The notes beneath the pieces were generated by a model. It saw only the letters and a list, made by a program, of their open reading frames with translations, did not search any database and was not told the DNA's origin. 64,000 nucleotides of DNA from Phascolomyces articulosus. Taxonomy: Eukaryota > Mucoromycota > Mucoromycetes > Mucorales > Lichtheimiaceae. The stretch lies in NCBI GenBank assembly GCA_025677815.1, contig JAIXMP010000039.1, positions 1 to 64,000 on the forward strand, written 5' to 3'. Position 1 is the stretch's first letter. Each line of letters begins with the position of its first letter. Positions 46,579 to 58,260 of the stretch are shown one piece after another. A program made the position numbers and the translations under genes.

Positions 46579-49187
46579 ATGTCTTCCCCTTCTTATTCGA
46601 CATTATTTGATTTTGCACCAAGACACGCTAATTTTCGAACTCGTTCTCATGCCTCTGCCATTCTTGCATTTCAACAACATCATAGAGCAGCGGCAGTAGC
46701 TGCTGCTGGTTTAACAGCCACTCATTCTTCTTCTTCTTCTTCGTCATTACCATCGTCTCGACCTATTTCCAGTTGTCCTATTTCACGCAAACGTCGTACT
46801 ATCAAGGATGAAATTACTTGTTTTATTGAACGTCATGCCTTGGGTCCACCTCATTACCCGGCTTATCTGAAAAATACCCTTTATGCATTCATGGTGCAAG
46901 AACAATATACCCTTTATTCTACTCAACAATTATCTACAGATACTTTAATTCCTCAAGATTCTATCACGGCAGCCTTGATTTCTCATGATTTGAGGTTACC
47001 TACGGCTTGGAATCCGGAAGATAAAGGGGAATATGTCGATATGAGTGAAGATTGTTTGGAATTGACTTATCAAGGTAAATCTATCTTTTTTTTTTCTGAA
47101 AAAAAAAAAAAAAACTAAAAACATTTATCCAAATAGGTGCAGGAAAAGAAGATGCTGATATATCTGCTGTTCGAGCCAACTATCCATTCCGTCCACAATG
47201 TGGTATCTTTTACTATGAAGTCGAAATCATATCCAAAGGACTTGATGGTCATATTGGTATTGGATTTTGTTGGTCTTCCAATAGTCTTGATCGATTACCT
47301 GGATGGGAAGAACATTCATGGGGATATCATGGCGATGATGGTCATTTATTTTCTGGCCCGGGCACAAGTCAACCTTATGGTCCCAAATTCGGGACAGGCG
47401 ATATCATTGGATGTGGATTTGATTTTCGTACCATGTCTTCCTTTTATACAAAGAATGGTGTGTATTTAGGTATTGCTTTTGAAAACGTGACTGGAAGATC
47501 CATTTTCCCCTTTGTTGGTTTCAAGACCCCAGGTGAAAAATTAAGAGCCAATTTTGGACAACATGATTTCAAATTTGATATGATGCATTATTTCAAGGAA
47601 GAACAACAAAATACATTGAATCATATTTTATTTCATCCATCACCATCCCGGTATACTAAACAAAATAATGTGGGATCATCCAATATGAATAATAAGAAAA
47701 GAAAGGAAAAACATCGATCCCAATTACAACCACAAAAGATTCATTTTCCATCCAGTAAGAGTGCTTCTCAATATCATCAACAAAAACAATTGCAAGATCA
47801 AGTAGTGTTGGATTATTTATTGCATCATGGATATACACAATCCGCGACGCTTTTAAGACGATCTATTCAACATGATGGTACGACCATGGATGCTGTGGAT
47901 CAGGAACAAGATCCAAAATATATCGATGCACAATCAAGATCTGGTAAATATTAAATAGATGGAGATTGGAGGGGAGAGGGGAAGTGTTCAACCTTATTTT
48001 TTATTTTTTTTTTGTAAGAAAGATCTATTGTGTTTATTAACTATCTCTCTCCCCTATTTATCAATGAAAAAAGACATAAGAACAGCCATTATGCAAGGCA
48101 ATGTGGAAGAAGCTATTACTTTATGTCATGATAAATACCCTCAACTTCTTGAAAAGAATCTAGAACTATTATTTCGATTACGATGTCGTCGATTTATTGA
48201 TTTGGTGTATAAAGCACAACAACAACAACAAAACACAAGTGATCCAATGGAAGTAGATAATAATAATACTTCTTTGACGAATATATCCTCTCCACCATTA
48301 CGACAACATGCAGGTACCAAACGTAGAAGGCCCAGTCATAACGAACATTCACCTATTGTGCCTGATCAAGATGATAGTATGCAAGATCATCCATTGCAAC
48401 ACAACAATCCAGTGGAAGAGGGAGAATATGTCGATGGATTTGAAAATGAAATGTTTCGAGAAATTATGATCTATGGGCAACAATTACAACAAGAATATAG
48501 TGCCTGGGTAGAACAACGACCGGCGATGAAAGCTGAACTTATGGTAAGACAATGGGAAACTTGAGGATAAATTTTTTTTTTTGACAGAAACTCATCCTGA
48601 TCCTATCTTTCTATAAAGACGACATTTTCAGTATTGGCCTATATCAATTTGGACGATGATGCTATAGCGTACCTTTTCGAACCATCGCACATTGAAAAGT
48701 TAGCGTCTGATGTGAATGAGGCTATTCTTGGTAAGTCATTTATATTTTCCATCTTTTTTATCTATTTTTTTTTATATATTAGGTTTTTTTGTTGTTGTTA
48801 TAGAAAGAGAGAGAGAGAGAGAGTGTGTGTGTGTTATGTTCGCATGGAAAATATAATAAAAAGTGTTCAAAAAAATGGTTTGTAATATGGACAACGGCCC
48901 TTATTTTTTTTCTCTTCTTGGTCTTTTTGGTTTGATTTTTGTATGTCCTATATATATATTTTTTAGTCCATCAAAGTCGACATCCAATACCTGCTTTGGA
49001 ACGTCTGTATCGACAAACATCGACTGTTGTGAATGAATTAGTACTTTATGGTAACAGTCAAGCTGCCATGTTAAAACCTGATCAAGATTGTATGTTATCA
49101 TCTTCATCATCATCATCATCATCTACTTCCTCCCCATCCTCTCTCTCATCCTCCTCCTCCTCCTCTTCTTCTTCATCATCATCCTAG
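46579..49187 (+). CDS. GID1: RanBPM/GID1-type SPRY-LisH-CTLH-CRA protein
   Basis: Scaffold/receptor subunit of the GID/CTLH ubiquitin ligase. Five exons with start MSSPSYSTLFDFAPRHANFR and stop at 49187, about 700 residues. The SPRY domain spans exons 1-2: VDMSEDCLELTYQ, AVRANYPFRPQCGIFYYEVE, GHIGIGFCWSSNSLDRLPGW and SWGYHGDDGHLFSG, then YGPKFGTGDIIGCGFDF. LisH follows (VVLDYLLHHGYTQSATLLRR). CTLH comes next (DIRTAIMQGNVEEAITLCHD, LEKNLELLFRLRCRRFIDLV). A long insert after it contains Gln and Asn runs and KRRRPS. CRA ends the protein (LAYINLDDDAIAYLFEPSHI, VVNELVLYGNSQAAMLKP). The extreme C-terminus is nearly pure serine (49100-49184), an unusual tail. The SPRY domain is the degron-binding face in yeast Gid1/Gid10-like systems. 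Exon 4-5 junction gives VHQSRHPIPAL. Confidence 0.9.
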
Positions 49188-49362
49188 ACTTTTTGTTTGT
49201 TTGTTCTCTCTTTCTTTCCCATCACCATAAATCGAAAATTCTTTTTCTTCTCCTACACACTCTATCTCGCTTTCTCTTATTCTCAGCTGCGCATAGTATT
49301 ACAAAAAAAACTTTGTTTTTTTCTCTTTTATCTTTTTCGAGTTGTAAATATATATCAAAAAA

Positions 49363-52300
49363 ATGACACTGATTAGTTCTATATTAAATCTCCAATCACA
49401 ACTTCAATGTGACCTTTGGTAAATATAATGCTGTTGGGGTAGTAGTAATACGACCGAGAACATGTTCCTCTCCTTTTTTTCTAACTCCAATGTTGGTATT
49501 ATAGTGATAACTTATTGAATGAAACACGTATTGTCAAAACATGTGAACATCGGTTTTGTCGGTAAACTATATATTTTACATTCTATTTTTTTTTTTACCA
49601 TTTCAAACCTATATCTATATATGTATATGAATTAACGTTTGTAAAACAAAAAAAAAGGTGGTGCGCCCATGATAAAGTAGGCGTTACATCTCAATGTCCA
49701 AAATGTCAAGCACCTGCATTTATCAAAGATCTTCGACCGGATCCCATGCATGATACATTGGTGGCATGTGTACGTAAATTAAGTACGTTGGTAGCAGGAG
49801 GTACACCTTCGATGGATTCTAAATTATTTGGTTCTGTTTCTTCAACGGGCTCTGGTCAACAAAAACAACAGCAGCATGATACGAGTTTGACACGACGTCT
49901 TTCTACTTCCATGACTGGTGGTGGATCATTAGGCAGCCACAAAACTCATAGTGTACCACTTTCATTCACACCTTCTTCTTCTTTACTATGTCAAATGGCA
50001 GGTATTGTCAATGAGGATCAGGAACAACAACCCTTGGAGAAGGAACCATCAGGAACAAAAAATGGAAAATTGACTCGATCCATGTCAACCATGACAGCAA
50101 CACGACAACCCATGACAGAAAAAGATACCAATGTATTGGGAGGAACAGATATATCCTTGTTACAAAATAAAATGAAACGTGCCATGAGTGATATAACAAC
50201 ACTTGAATCCAGAAGAATGGAACAACAACAGCAACAACTTTCTGTGGAAGATGGATCTGTAGGAATGCAACTCACACAAGAAGATATTGAACAACCATTA
50301 TCCAGAACAATATCAAATGAGGAACATTATACCCCTTCTTGGTTAAATGATATGCTTAACAGATCACAACAACCATCCTCATTCTCATTGAACAATCTAC
50401 CTGCAACCACATCCTCTCTATCAGGAGATATTACCCATCTGGAAAGAACACCAGAGTTATTACGAGATTGGCTTGGAAATCCTTATGAAATAGAACAATC
50501 ACACAATACCAAACGAGCAAAAGAACACTTTTTTGCAGATTTACAACGAAACGCATCCTCCCTTACAACCACAGACGAAAATGACATTTTGAATCCTCAT
50601 CCAACAGAATCTTCATCCTTTTTACCTCAAAAGAATAAAGATAAAAACAAGGAAAATAATGAACAACCTGTACATCATCTCCATAACAATAAAAAAGAAA
50701 CATCCTTTCATCATCATCATCATCATCATACCAATCATTCAATACAACAACATGAATATGCCCACTCTTCTTCTTCTCTTGTTCAACGACTTGATATTAA
50801 AATGGCAAAACCATCACAACAACAACAACAACGACGACGACCTTGGTCCACATCCAAAGAGAATAGTACAGATTTACTCCTAGCAGAACTACAAACCAGT
50901 GAACCTCCCGATGATGAAGTACCATTTTCGAATAAACGAAGAAAAACAACAACCCCACCACCCTCTACTAACGAAAAAAAAGAGACTGCACCCTCTGATG
51001 AGGATTTATTCAAGTTATGGAATGAACAAAAGGGGGATGACCTTCCTGATGATGAATTACCCCCTTTTCATCGTAAAAAACAGCAACAAGAACAACAATC
51101 GATCACCACAACTACGACGACGACGGATCATGAAGTGTTGGATGATAATATGCTTTTTACCATGATGAATACTACCAGTGAAATTCCAGATGATGAAAAA
51201 ATATTAATGAAAAAAACCAAAAAAACCAAAAATCCCAAAGAGCAACTACAACAAAAAGGAAAAGATAAAAGGAGTGATACCACGTCAACAATGATTGTGG
51301 ATAAACAACGAGATCCAATGAAATTTTCTAGCAATGATAACAACAAAAATAATGATATTCATAGTGGTGGTGACAATGAGGAGGATGAGGATATGCGGTT
51401 GACTTTATCCCATGACTCTGTGAATCACCATGATGGCGATGACGATGAAGATATGATCGAGACATTACCACTTGAAACTAACTATCATCATTATTGCGAA
51501 AATCAGGATGGCAATGAAGATGACGATGAGGATATTATCGAGACATTACCACTTGAAACTAATTATCATGGCTATTGCGATAATCAGGATGGCAATGAAG
51601 ATGACGATGAAGATATGATATTTACCTTACCCCTTGAAGTGAATGCGAACCGTAGTAACAGTGCCAATAACGACGATAATGATGGTACAGATATGCAATT
51701 AACAATGGATGATCCCATCAAACCATCAGATCCCCCTGTCATAACAACAACAACAACAACAGCAGAATCAGATATCTTTTCCATTTCTACTCCATTTCCT
51801 CATTCTTCGAAACGGAATCAACAACAATCCAATGATAATTCCCTGGATAACAAACAGAGTCATCCTGATACAACAACAAAAGATAACCTTCCTGCTACTA
51901 CTGAATCACTCACCAAAGATGACCAGCAACAAGAACAAGAATCAACCACATGGCTATGCGCACATTGTCATTTTGAAAATAAAAAAGACTTGGAGAGTTG
52001 TTTAGTGTGTCGAAACGATCATGGCACAAAACCTGACAAAATTTTTCCACAAAGTGTCACGCCAGAATCCTGGAGTATGTCTTTGGTCAGTTCCAGTGCA
52101 AGTTTGATATTCCCTACGTCACAATCAGAACAAGATCAGTTGGCTGATGGATTAAGTTATTCCATGACATATTCTCCTCCTTCCGAACAACAACCGTCAA
52201 AAGAACCATTATTGAAACCAGTGATTATGTTTACTGGTATTCCACCAGTATGTTTATTTAAAAAAAAAAAGAGAGAAAGAGAGAGAGAGAGAGTTGAGAA

Positions 52301-53282
52301 CTCAAAGAAATATGAAAATGAAGGGTACTAAAACACCTTCATGATCATCTATTTGATTTTTGATGTTTTAGGAGGAAGTGGATGCAATTAATGAACAAAT
52401 CGCCACGACTGGATTAATCATGGATTTGAATGAATCAGAATCTATTCGTGGTATGGAAGATGTTACTCATATTATTACCAAAGGAAATGAACAGAATTTA
52501 TGTGGAAGAACCGTCAAATATTTAAGTGGGATTTTGGCAGGTGTTTGGATCGTGGATATCTCATGTAAGCATTTTTTATCCTAAAAAGGGAGCGAACATT
52601 TTTGATTTTTTGTATTTATTTTGGTGCTAATTTTATATATATATAAACTTACAGGGTTACGCACATGTATTGATCAAAAACAATGGGTCTCTGAAGATAT
52701 TTATGAAATTGAAGGAGATACAACATCAGGTAAAACATTGGCACCAAGTAAAGGACGTCAAAGACGGCGGGAAAACCAAGTACGTAATCTTTTTTTCTTT
52801 TTTTCAAAAATGTGGGACGAACAGGACGGGGTAAAAGATTTCATCCAATGTGTAGATCAGAACCAGCACAAAACCTTGATGTCATGAATGACTTTTTTGA
52901 TCACTCACATGCCCTTTTATTTTTATTTTTCTAATAAATAATATAGGATCATGATACGGATACTTCCTTATTTCATGGTATCAAATTCAATTTTTTTGAT
53001 AAAAAACATGAGAAACGAGAACGATTGATTATGTTATGTCAATTAGGAGGAGGTCAAATTTTATTACGAAGACCCACTGTGGACAAGACTGATGGATGGT
53101 GTGGTGATAATGATGATATTCATCGAAAAGCAATCCACCCTAACCATCCGATTATTATTGTAATTGATGAGAATCAATTAAAGAAAAAAAGAGCCAAACC
53201 ATTGGCATGGTATCAAGTCAGAGATTATCAATGGTTATTGGATTGTATTAGTAGAAATGAACTCTTGATAGCATCAACATAA
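49363..53282 (+). CDS. BRCA1/BARD1-like protein: RING, RanBP2 zinc finger, tandem BRCT
   Basis: A large (about 1,100 residues) multi-exon protein. Exons 1-3 build a RING: CDLCDNLLNETRIVKTCEHR, FCRWCAHDKVG, then SQCPKCQAPAFIKDLRP and the helix DTLVACVRKLSTLV. The CEHxFC plus PAxIxDL combination is characteristic of BARD1-family RINGs. A roughly 700-residue disordered middle follows with Ser/Thr/Gln, poly-His (HHHHHHHH), basic clusters (NKRRK) and an acidic tandem repeat (51432-51641). A RanBP2-type finger is seen as WLCAHCHFENKKDLESCLVC. The tandem BRCT domains read VIMFTGIPPEEVDAINEQIA, CGRTVKYLSGILAGVWIVDI, SWLRTCIDQKQWVSEDIYEI, EGD, and FHGIKFNF...AWYQVRDYQWLLDCISRNEL. BRCT1 keeps the phosphate-binding Lys (RTVKY) and has Thr for Ser in the FTG position. 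Ankyrin repeats, present in BARD1, are absent. Likely a nuclear E3 in DNA repair. Start choice: first ATG giving an intact RING. Confidence 0.85.
51432..51641 (+). repeat. Coding tandem repeat, 25-27 residue acidic unit
   Basis: Three units start at 51432 (75 bp), 51507 (81 bp) and 51588 (partial, about 54 bp). Each encodes DG(N/D)(E)DDDED(M/I)I(E/F)TLPLE, followed in units 1 and 2 by a TNYH.YC.NQ segment. The nucleotide identity between units 1 and 2 is high, so the duplication is recent. Related single motifs (EDMRLTLSHD, DMQLTMDD, GMQLTQED) occur nearby. They may be short peptide docking motifs, or acidic spacers. Confidence 0.85.
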
Positions 53283-53586
53283 TAAATTTTCTTTTATTAT
53301 TTTAAACATCCGGTCTCTCAGGGTTGTGAATGGACCAGTGCGAACGAAACATGCTACAAACAAAAAAACTCAACCGATTAATAATAAACCATTGATAATA
53401 ACGATTGACGCTTCACCAAGTGTGGGGAAAAAAAATAAGCAGAACCACTCATATTTTATTTTCATTCACTGTCCGTTCTCTCTCTCTTTTTTTTTCTTTT
53501 TCTTCCTACATTTTTTTTAAACTTATCCTTCTCCCCCTTCTTGTATACACACACACTTTATTATATAAATATAAATTTTTTTACCC

Positions 53587-54227
53587 ATGGTGTGTGCTAT
53601 GCAACATATTGAAAACAATGGCTGTACATTGAATCCAGTCGATCCAGCCTTAGAAACTTTGGATCCTTACAATTTCAAATACATTGAAGAAACAGTTTAT
53701 AATTTAGCTGAGTCAGACGATATATTACTATCTAAACCAGTCAAAGAAGCACTGGAGGTCATCGAGAAAGCATATAAAGAGTATGGGTAAGAAATAAAAA
53801 AAAAAAAAACTCCCTCTATTTGGTTTTTTTTATAAAAACTAAATAATAAACACTATATATATAAAGGTTCGAAGCAACGTCACTTTCGTTTAATGGAGGT
53901 AAAGATTGTACAGTATTACTTCATCTTGTGGTGGCCGTTCTAAGTCGATTGGGACATCCTACCTCGGACATTCGAACCGTTTATGTAACTTGCTTAAACC
54001 CTTTCCCTCACGTGGATGAATTTGTGCAAGTTTGTTCCAATCGATATCGTTTGGATACCGTGTCTATCCCTGGACCTATGCGTGAAGCTTTACAAAAGTT
54101 TTTGGATTGTTCTCATCCAAAACCAGAAGCTATTTTTGTTGGTATTCGAAGAAATGATCCTTATGCTGGTAAGTAGAGCCAAAAAAAAAAAGAAGAGAAC
54201 AAGGGCACAGTAAGGAGAGCGAGAGAG

Positions 54228-54260
<33 letters not shown>

Positions 54261-54754
54261 TGTGAGGAACAAAGAAAGAGCTTGTGTTCGTAACTAAATT
54301 TTTCATATGATTTTTTTAAATACTCCTTATTTGGGCTTTTTATAGAAAATTTAACACATTTTGACAAGACGGATAAGGGCTGGCCCCAATTTATGCGTGT
54401 ACATCCTATTGTAGATTGGACTTATAAAAATGTGTGGGACTTTTTGACTCAACTTCGAATACCTTATTGTTCTCTTTATGATGATGGGTAAGTAGTGGGA
54501 TTTATTTCTTGGATGTAGGATGGAAATAAAAGTTTTACCAATGGAGAAGGATAGAAGCGAGGGTAATATTTGGATTGAATAAACTAAATGAATGATATAC
54601 GATGATTAGATATACATCCCTTGGTAGTATGAATAATACACATCCCAATCCAGATTTGGCTCGAGAAGATGGTGGTTATTTCCCTGCTTACATGTTACAA
54701 AATGAATCGCATGAACGATGTGGTAGATCATCGTCGAATAGTAAATCTGTATAA
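53587..54754 (+). CDS. FAD1: FAD synthetase (FMN adenylyltransferase, PAPS-reductase fold)
   Basis: Makes FAD from FMN and ATP. Four exons, start [20 protein letters not shown], stop at 54754, about 270 residues. The PP-loop is [20 protein letters not shown]. Then come [80 protein letters not shown] and [13 protein letters not shown], which complete the FAD1 core of the yeast type (no molybdopterin-binding-like N-terminal domain as in the human enzyme). The motif GIRRNDPYA is a FAD1 hallmark. The C-terminus is Ser-rich. A Met further upstream is not in frame. Introns are 90-190 nt, one containing the TA microsatellite at 54230-54259. Confidence 0.95.
54230..54259. repeat. TA dinucleotide microsatellite inside a FAD1 intron
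   Basis: About fifteen TA units within the third intron (between exons ending NDPYA and starting ENLTHF). It is a typical hypervariable simple repeat. Confidence 0.85.
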
Positions 54755-55279
54755 TAATAATCGTAATTATCCTATATAATATACTCTCTCTCTGTTGTTG
54801 TCCCTATCTCCTTTCTTTCACTTTATATAATCTTCTTTTTTTATATAGTAGTACATAGATATACCATTTTTTTTCTTCTTTTTTTTGTTATAATTCCTTT
54901 TTTTTTCTTTCTTCTAGAAACTACCTTTACCAAATGCTCTCTTGATCTTTTAATTTATTTACATAATAGAATCGATTAAAGAAAAAAAAAACCAAACCTC
55001 CTCAAACAATGAAAACAAAGATTTTGCGTTTTTTTTGTATGTAAATGTATTTTTAAAAATATACATATACCAAAATGTCTATTGCTTGTTTAAGAAAAAA
55101 GAACACAAGGAAAAACAAAACAAAAACTATATTATATATTATGTGTATGGATTTTTTTTTACAGCGGGAGGATGGGGTGATAGAAGATTGGTTGTTAGGA
55201 GAACGGGGTTTGTTGTATTTAAATAAGGTTAGGTGGAACGGGAATGATTTGATGGCATAATGAAGGGTGTTTTTATTTT
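54755..55279. other. Convergent spacer, FAD1 / APRT
   Basis: A 525-bp AT-rich flank with CT runs (54780-54830) and T runs near 54870-54915. Two overlapping plus-strand frames at 55035-55260 lie antisense near the APRT end and are low complexity. Nothing else is supported. Confidence 0.4.
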
Positions 55280-56095
55280 TTACAATTGAATAAGTGAGTA
55301 AGTAGGAGCATCCAACTTTTGAGTACCGTTCAAAAAGCCTAATTCCATGACAAAGACATATTCAACAGTAGTGGCACCACATTTCTTGACCAATTCACCA
55401 GCAGCACCAGCAGAACCACCAGTAGCAATCAAATCATCAATGATAATGACACGAGCATTAGGCTTGACAGCATCCTTTTGCATTTCAAATACATCCTGAC
55501 CATATTCCTTTTCATAGACAGCGCTAACACATTCACCGGGAAGTTTACCTTGCTTACGAACAGGAACAAAGGCAGCACCCAATCGTAAAGCAACTAAAGG
55601 ACCCAACAAGAAACCACGAGCATCCAAACCTAGGTATGGGGTTCAACATTTTTATATTGTATTAGCTTTATGAATGATTTTGAACGACTCATTTCTATGC
55701 TTTCTTTCCACGTGTAACACCTTATCGTCTGATACCCTATTTTTTTTTATACATGTTTAAACCCGCTTATCTCTCTCCTCTGCCTCTTAAAAATTATCCC
55801 ATTATTTACCAACAACAACATCAATTTTTTCTTCGTAGGTGGAGTTAATGTGATGAACAACGTTACTAATCAAAGTTTCGACGGCAACGGGATCTTGGAA
55901 GATAGGGAAAAGATCCTTAAAGACAATACCCTAGGAAAAAAAAAAAGTAATAAAAAGTAGAAAGGCTATAATTAGCTTTAAATAATAACAACGAACATGT
56001 TTATCAAGTAATGTATCGACATGATGTACCTTCTTGGGGAAATCATTGTGAGTACCAAGAAGGTTCTTGAGACGTTCAATGTCGTGGTTAGGCAT
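55280..56095 (-). CDS. APT1: Adenine phosphoribosyltransferase
   Basis: Salvages adenine to AMP with PRPP. Three exons, start ATG at 56095 (MPNHDIERLKNLLGTHNDFP), stop at 55280, about 180 residues as usual. Conserved blocks are KKGIVFKDLFPIFQDP, VDVVVGLDARGFLLGPLVAL (flexible-loop/dimer motif), GLDARGF, RKQGKLPGECVSAVYEKEYG and the 13-residue PRPP-binding motif ARVIIIDDLIATGGSAGAAG. The C-terminal VEYVFVMELGFLNG is typical. The first intron splits after FPKK. Upstream (56096-56560) is shared with the divergent F-box gene. Confidence 0.95.
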
Positions 56096-56560
56096 GGCTG
56101 TGGAAAAAGAAAAGTTGATGTATGGAAAAAAAAGAAGGTATTTTCAGGGACCCGATATATTTTAAAGTATGCGATAACGAAAAAAAGTGGCTTATATAAT
56201 AAACTTTATCAATCCGAACATGATTAATTGGCACTTATACTGGTTAATTTCAGAGATAAGATCCATTGTTACGTTGTTATATGCATTCAAATAGCACCTA
56301 TTTTTTTTCCCTGTTCTTGTTATGATGCCATGGAAAAAAGCGGTCCTAATTAGATGAGATCACTATGGATATGACTCGATCAAGAACTGTTGTTATCAAC
56401 TAGGAAGAGGGTCATTGATGATGATACTATAACAGAAAAGACAAAGAAAATTCATGCGCCACATACATCACATCCGAACCGCAGTAAATCCATCATTAAG
56501 TAGTGAATTAAACTTTTTTTTTCCTTTCTTTTCTTGCCTTTCTGTCAACTCATCAATAAA
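56096..56560. promoter_or_regulatory. Divergent promoter region, APRT / F-box protein
   Basis: The 465-bp spacer between two divergent start codons has no long frame with meaning. It is AT-rich with T runs at 56300-56309 and 56514-56522, and purine runs at 56101-56137. Sites cannot be named. Confidence 0.4.
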
Positions 56561-58260
56561 ATGAATGGGAACCATGGTGAAGGTCATCACAAGAATCCAG
56601 TGGGACAACTTCCTCATGAAATAATTGCTGCCATTATTTCATTCTTACCTTTTCGTCATCGTATTCGGTGTCTCCAACTCTCTTCATCATGGCGACGCTA
56701 TTTACTTGATTCACCATTGTTATGGTCCACATTGGATGATCCTGAATGTGATTTGAGTCGCGATTTACTTGTCCACAAACAACATATTAAGAAGGATTGG
56801 ATCCACCATGTAGATATAGACTCTCTTAATGTGGATCAACAAAAACGTGCTTTTGACTTTTTGATAGAACTTGAATGTTCTTCTATTCGATCATGTAAAG
56901 TGTCAACTCTATACCATACTATAGAAGAAAAAGAAGGAACAAAGCTATATATATAAACTAACATGTTTTTTTTTCTTTTACACGTTGGTGTGTGGTGATA
57001 GTCAATTTCAGTTTTCGAGGAGAAATGTTATCCAGCTTGAGAGAATTACTTGATTATTCTGGTAACACCATCACCAGTATTCATGCCACCGTTGCCCCTC
57101 TTACCAGATATTTCTTGGAAACAATATTAACCCAATGCCCACATCTTGAAAGTATCAAATATATGCATCGGCAATCCCTGGCACGTGGTCGACTCTTTCA
57201 TGATAATTTTGCCTTTAGTCAACCTTTTATTGAATCCCGAAAACAACTCGAACAATATCGAGCAGCAGGTACCACACCTGAAGGAGAAAGGTTGCCCAAA
57301 GGGGAAGACATGCATTTCAAAGTCAAATCCATGCATTTCATTGGTGTGGCACCAATTCGTCAATTTTTAAATGGAGATGTTGATCTACCTCATCTCGAGT
57401 ACCTCAATATCTTTTGTCCATCCAATAATCTCATTCAGCATATTCAACCTCAAGGATGGCCCCAATTACGTTATCTCTATCTCAGTGGGGTCAATTTTGC
57501 ACCTGAAGCCATGGATGCGTTTGTGAAAGCCATTCCCAATATACCTCACCTGATGTCGATGAATGTGAGTGGCAGTTGTATTACTCCTACTAATGAATTC
57601 TTGATGGCGTTGGGGGATCTTGAACATTTGCAAGAACTTGGGTTTCTTGATTGGCAAACATATATGAAAAGACGACGATTGCCACCACCAACACCAGATC
57701 TAGCAGCAGAAGCACAAGACAATGATAATGATCATGAGGAGGAACCACCTCTTCTCGATATCGAAGAAGGATTGATTTATTTATTAAAAGGGAAATGTAG
57801 ACGGACATTACAAAAGCTGAAACTTGTTTTGCAAGGTCGATGGTCGGATCGAATATTGGCAGCCATACCTCATCAACAATATCAACAACAACTCATGTGT
57901 TTTAGTTTATCTATGGCAAAGGCAGTATGGCACCAACAACCCTCCAGTGAAGAAGAAGAACAGAAAGAGGATCCTTTATTATTAACGGACAATGGATTAC
58001 GCTCTTTTGCTTCCAATATGGCGAACCACAAGATGGAATTCCTTGGTTTATTCAATGTTGAGAAAGACATCGATTCCGATATGTGTCAATGGATGAAGAA
58101 TACATTGGGTCCAAATTTGACACTTACGTTTCGTGACGGTACTTTGAATGCGAACGCGGGCTTGGGAATATTAGAGAATGGTGAATGGAGGATAAACAGT
58201 GCTATCTATCCACTTAGAAAACTTCCTAGTGCTTGTCAAAATGTACCTCATTATATTTAG
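56561..58260 (+). CDS. F-box protein with leucine-rich-like region
   Basis: Probable SCF substrate adaptor of 530 residues. Two exons: 56561-56894 and 57002-58260. The donor GTAAAG joined to acceptor GATAG gives a continuous SSIRS-FNFSFRGEMLSSL frame. The F-box is near the N-terminus: VGQLPHEIIAAIISFLPFRH with RIRCLQLSSSWRRYLLDSPL, then LLWSTLDD. After it, leucine-rich-like units follow: LETILTQCPHLESIKYMHRQ, LPHLEYLNIFCPSN, WPQLRYLYLSGVNFAPEAMD, IPHLMSMNVSGSCITPTNEF and DLEHLQELGFLDW, which suggests a solenoid for substrate binding. An acidic linker (DNDNDHEEEPPLLDIEEG) sits at about 57718-57775. Mucorales have many such F-box/LRR proteins. No target is predictable. The ATG at 56561 gives a short leader before the F-box. 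Confidence 0.85.

Noticed and set aside
49088..49366. 92-codon Ile/Leu/Ser frame overlapping the GID1 end
   Set aside because: Shadow of the poly-Ser codons and 3' UTR of GID1.
53866..53890. GGTTCGAA word resembling a tRNA T-arm B box
   Set aside because: It lies at the start of the second FAD1 exon and no A box or cloverleaf is present.
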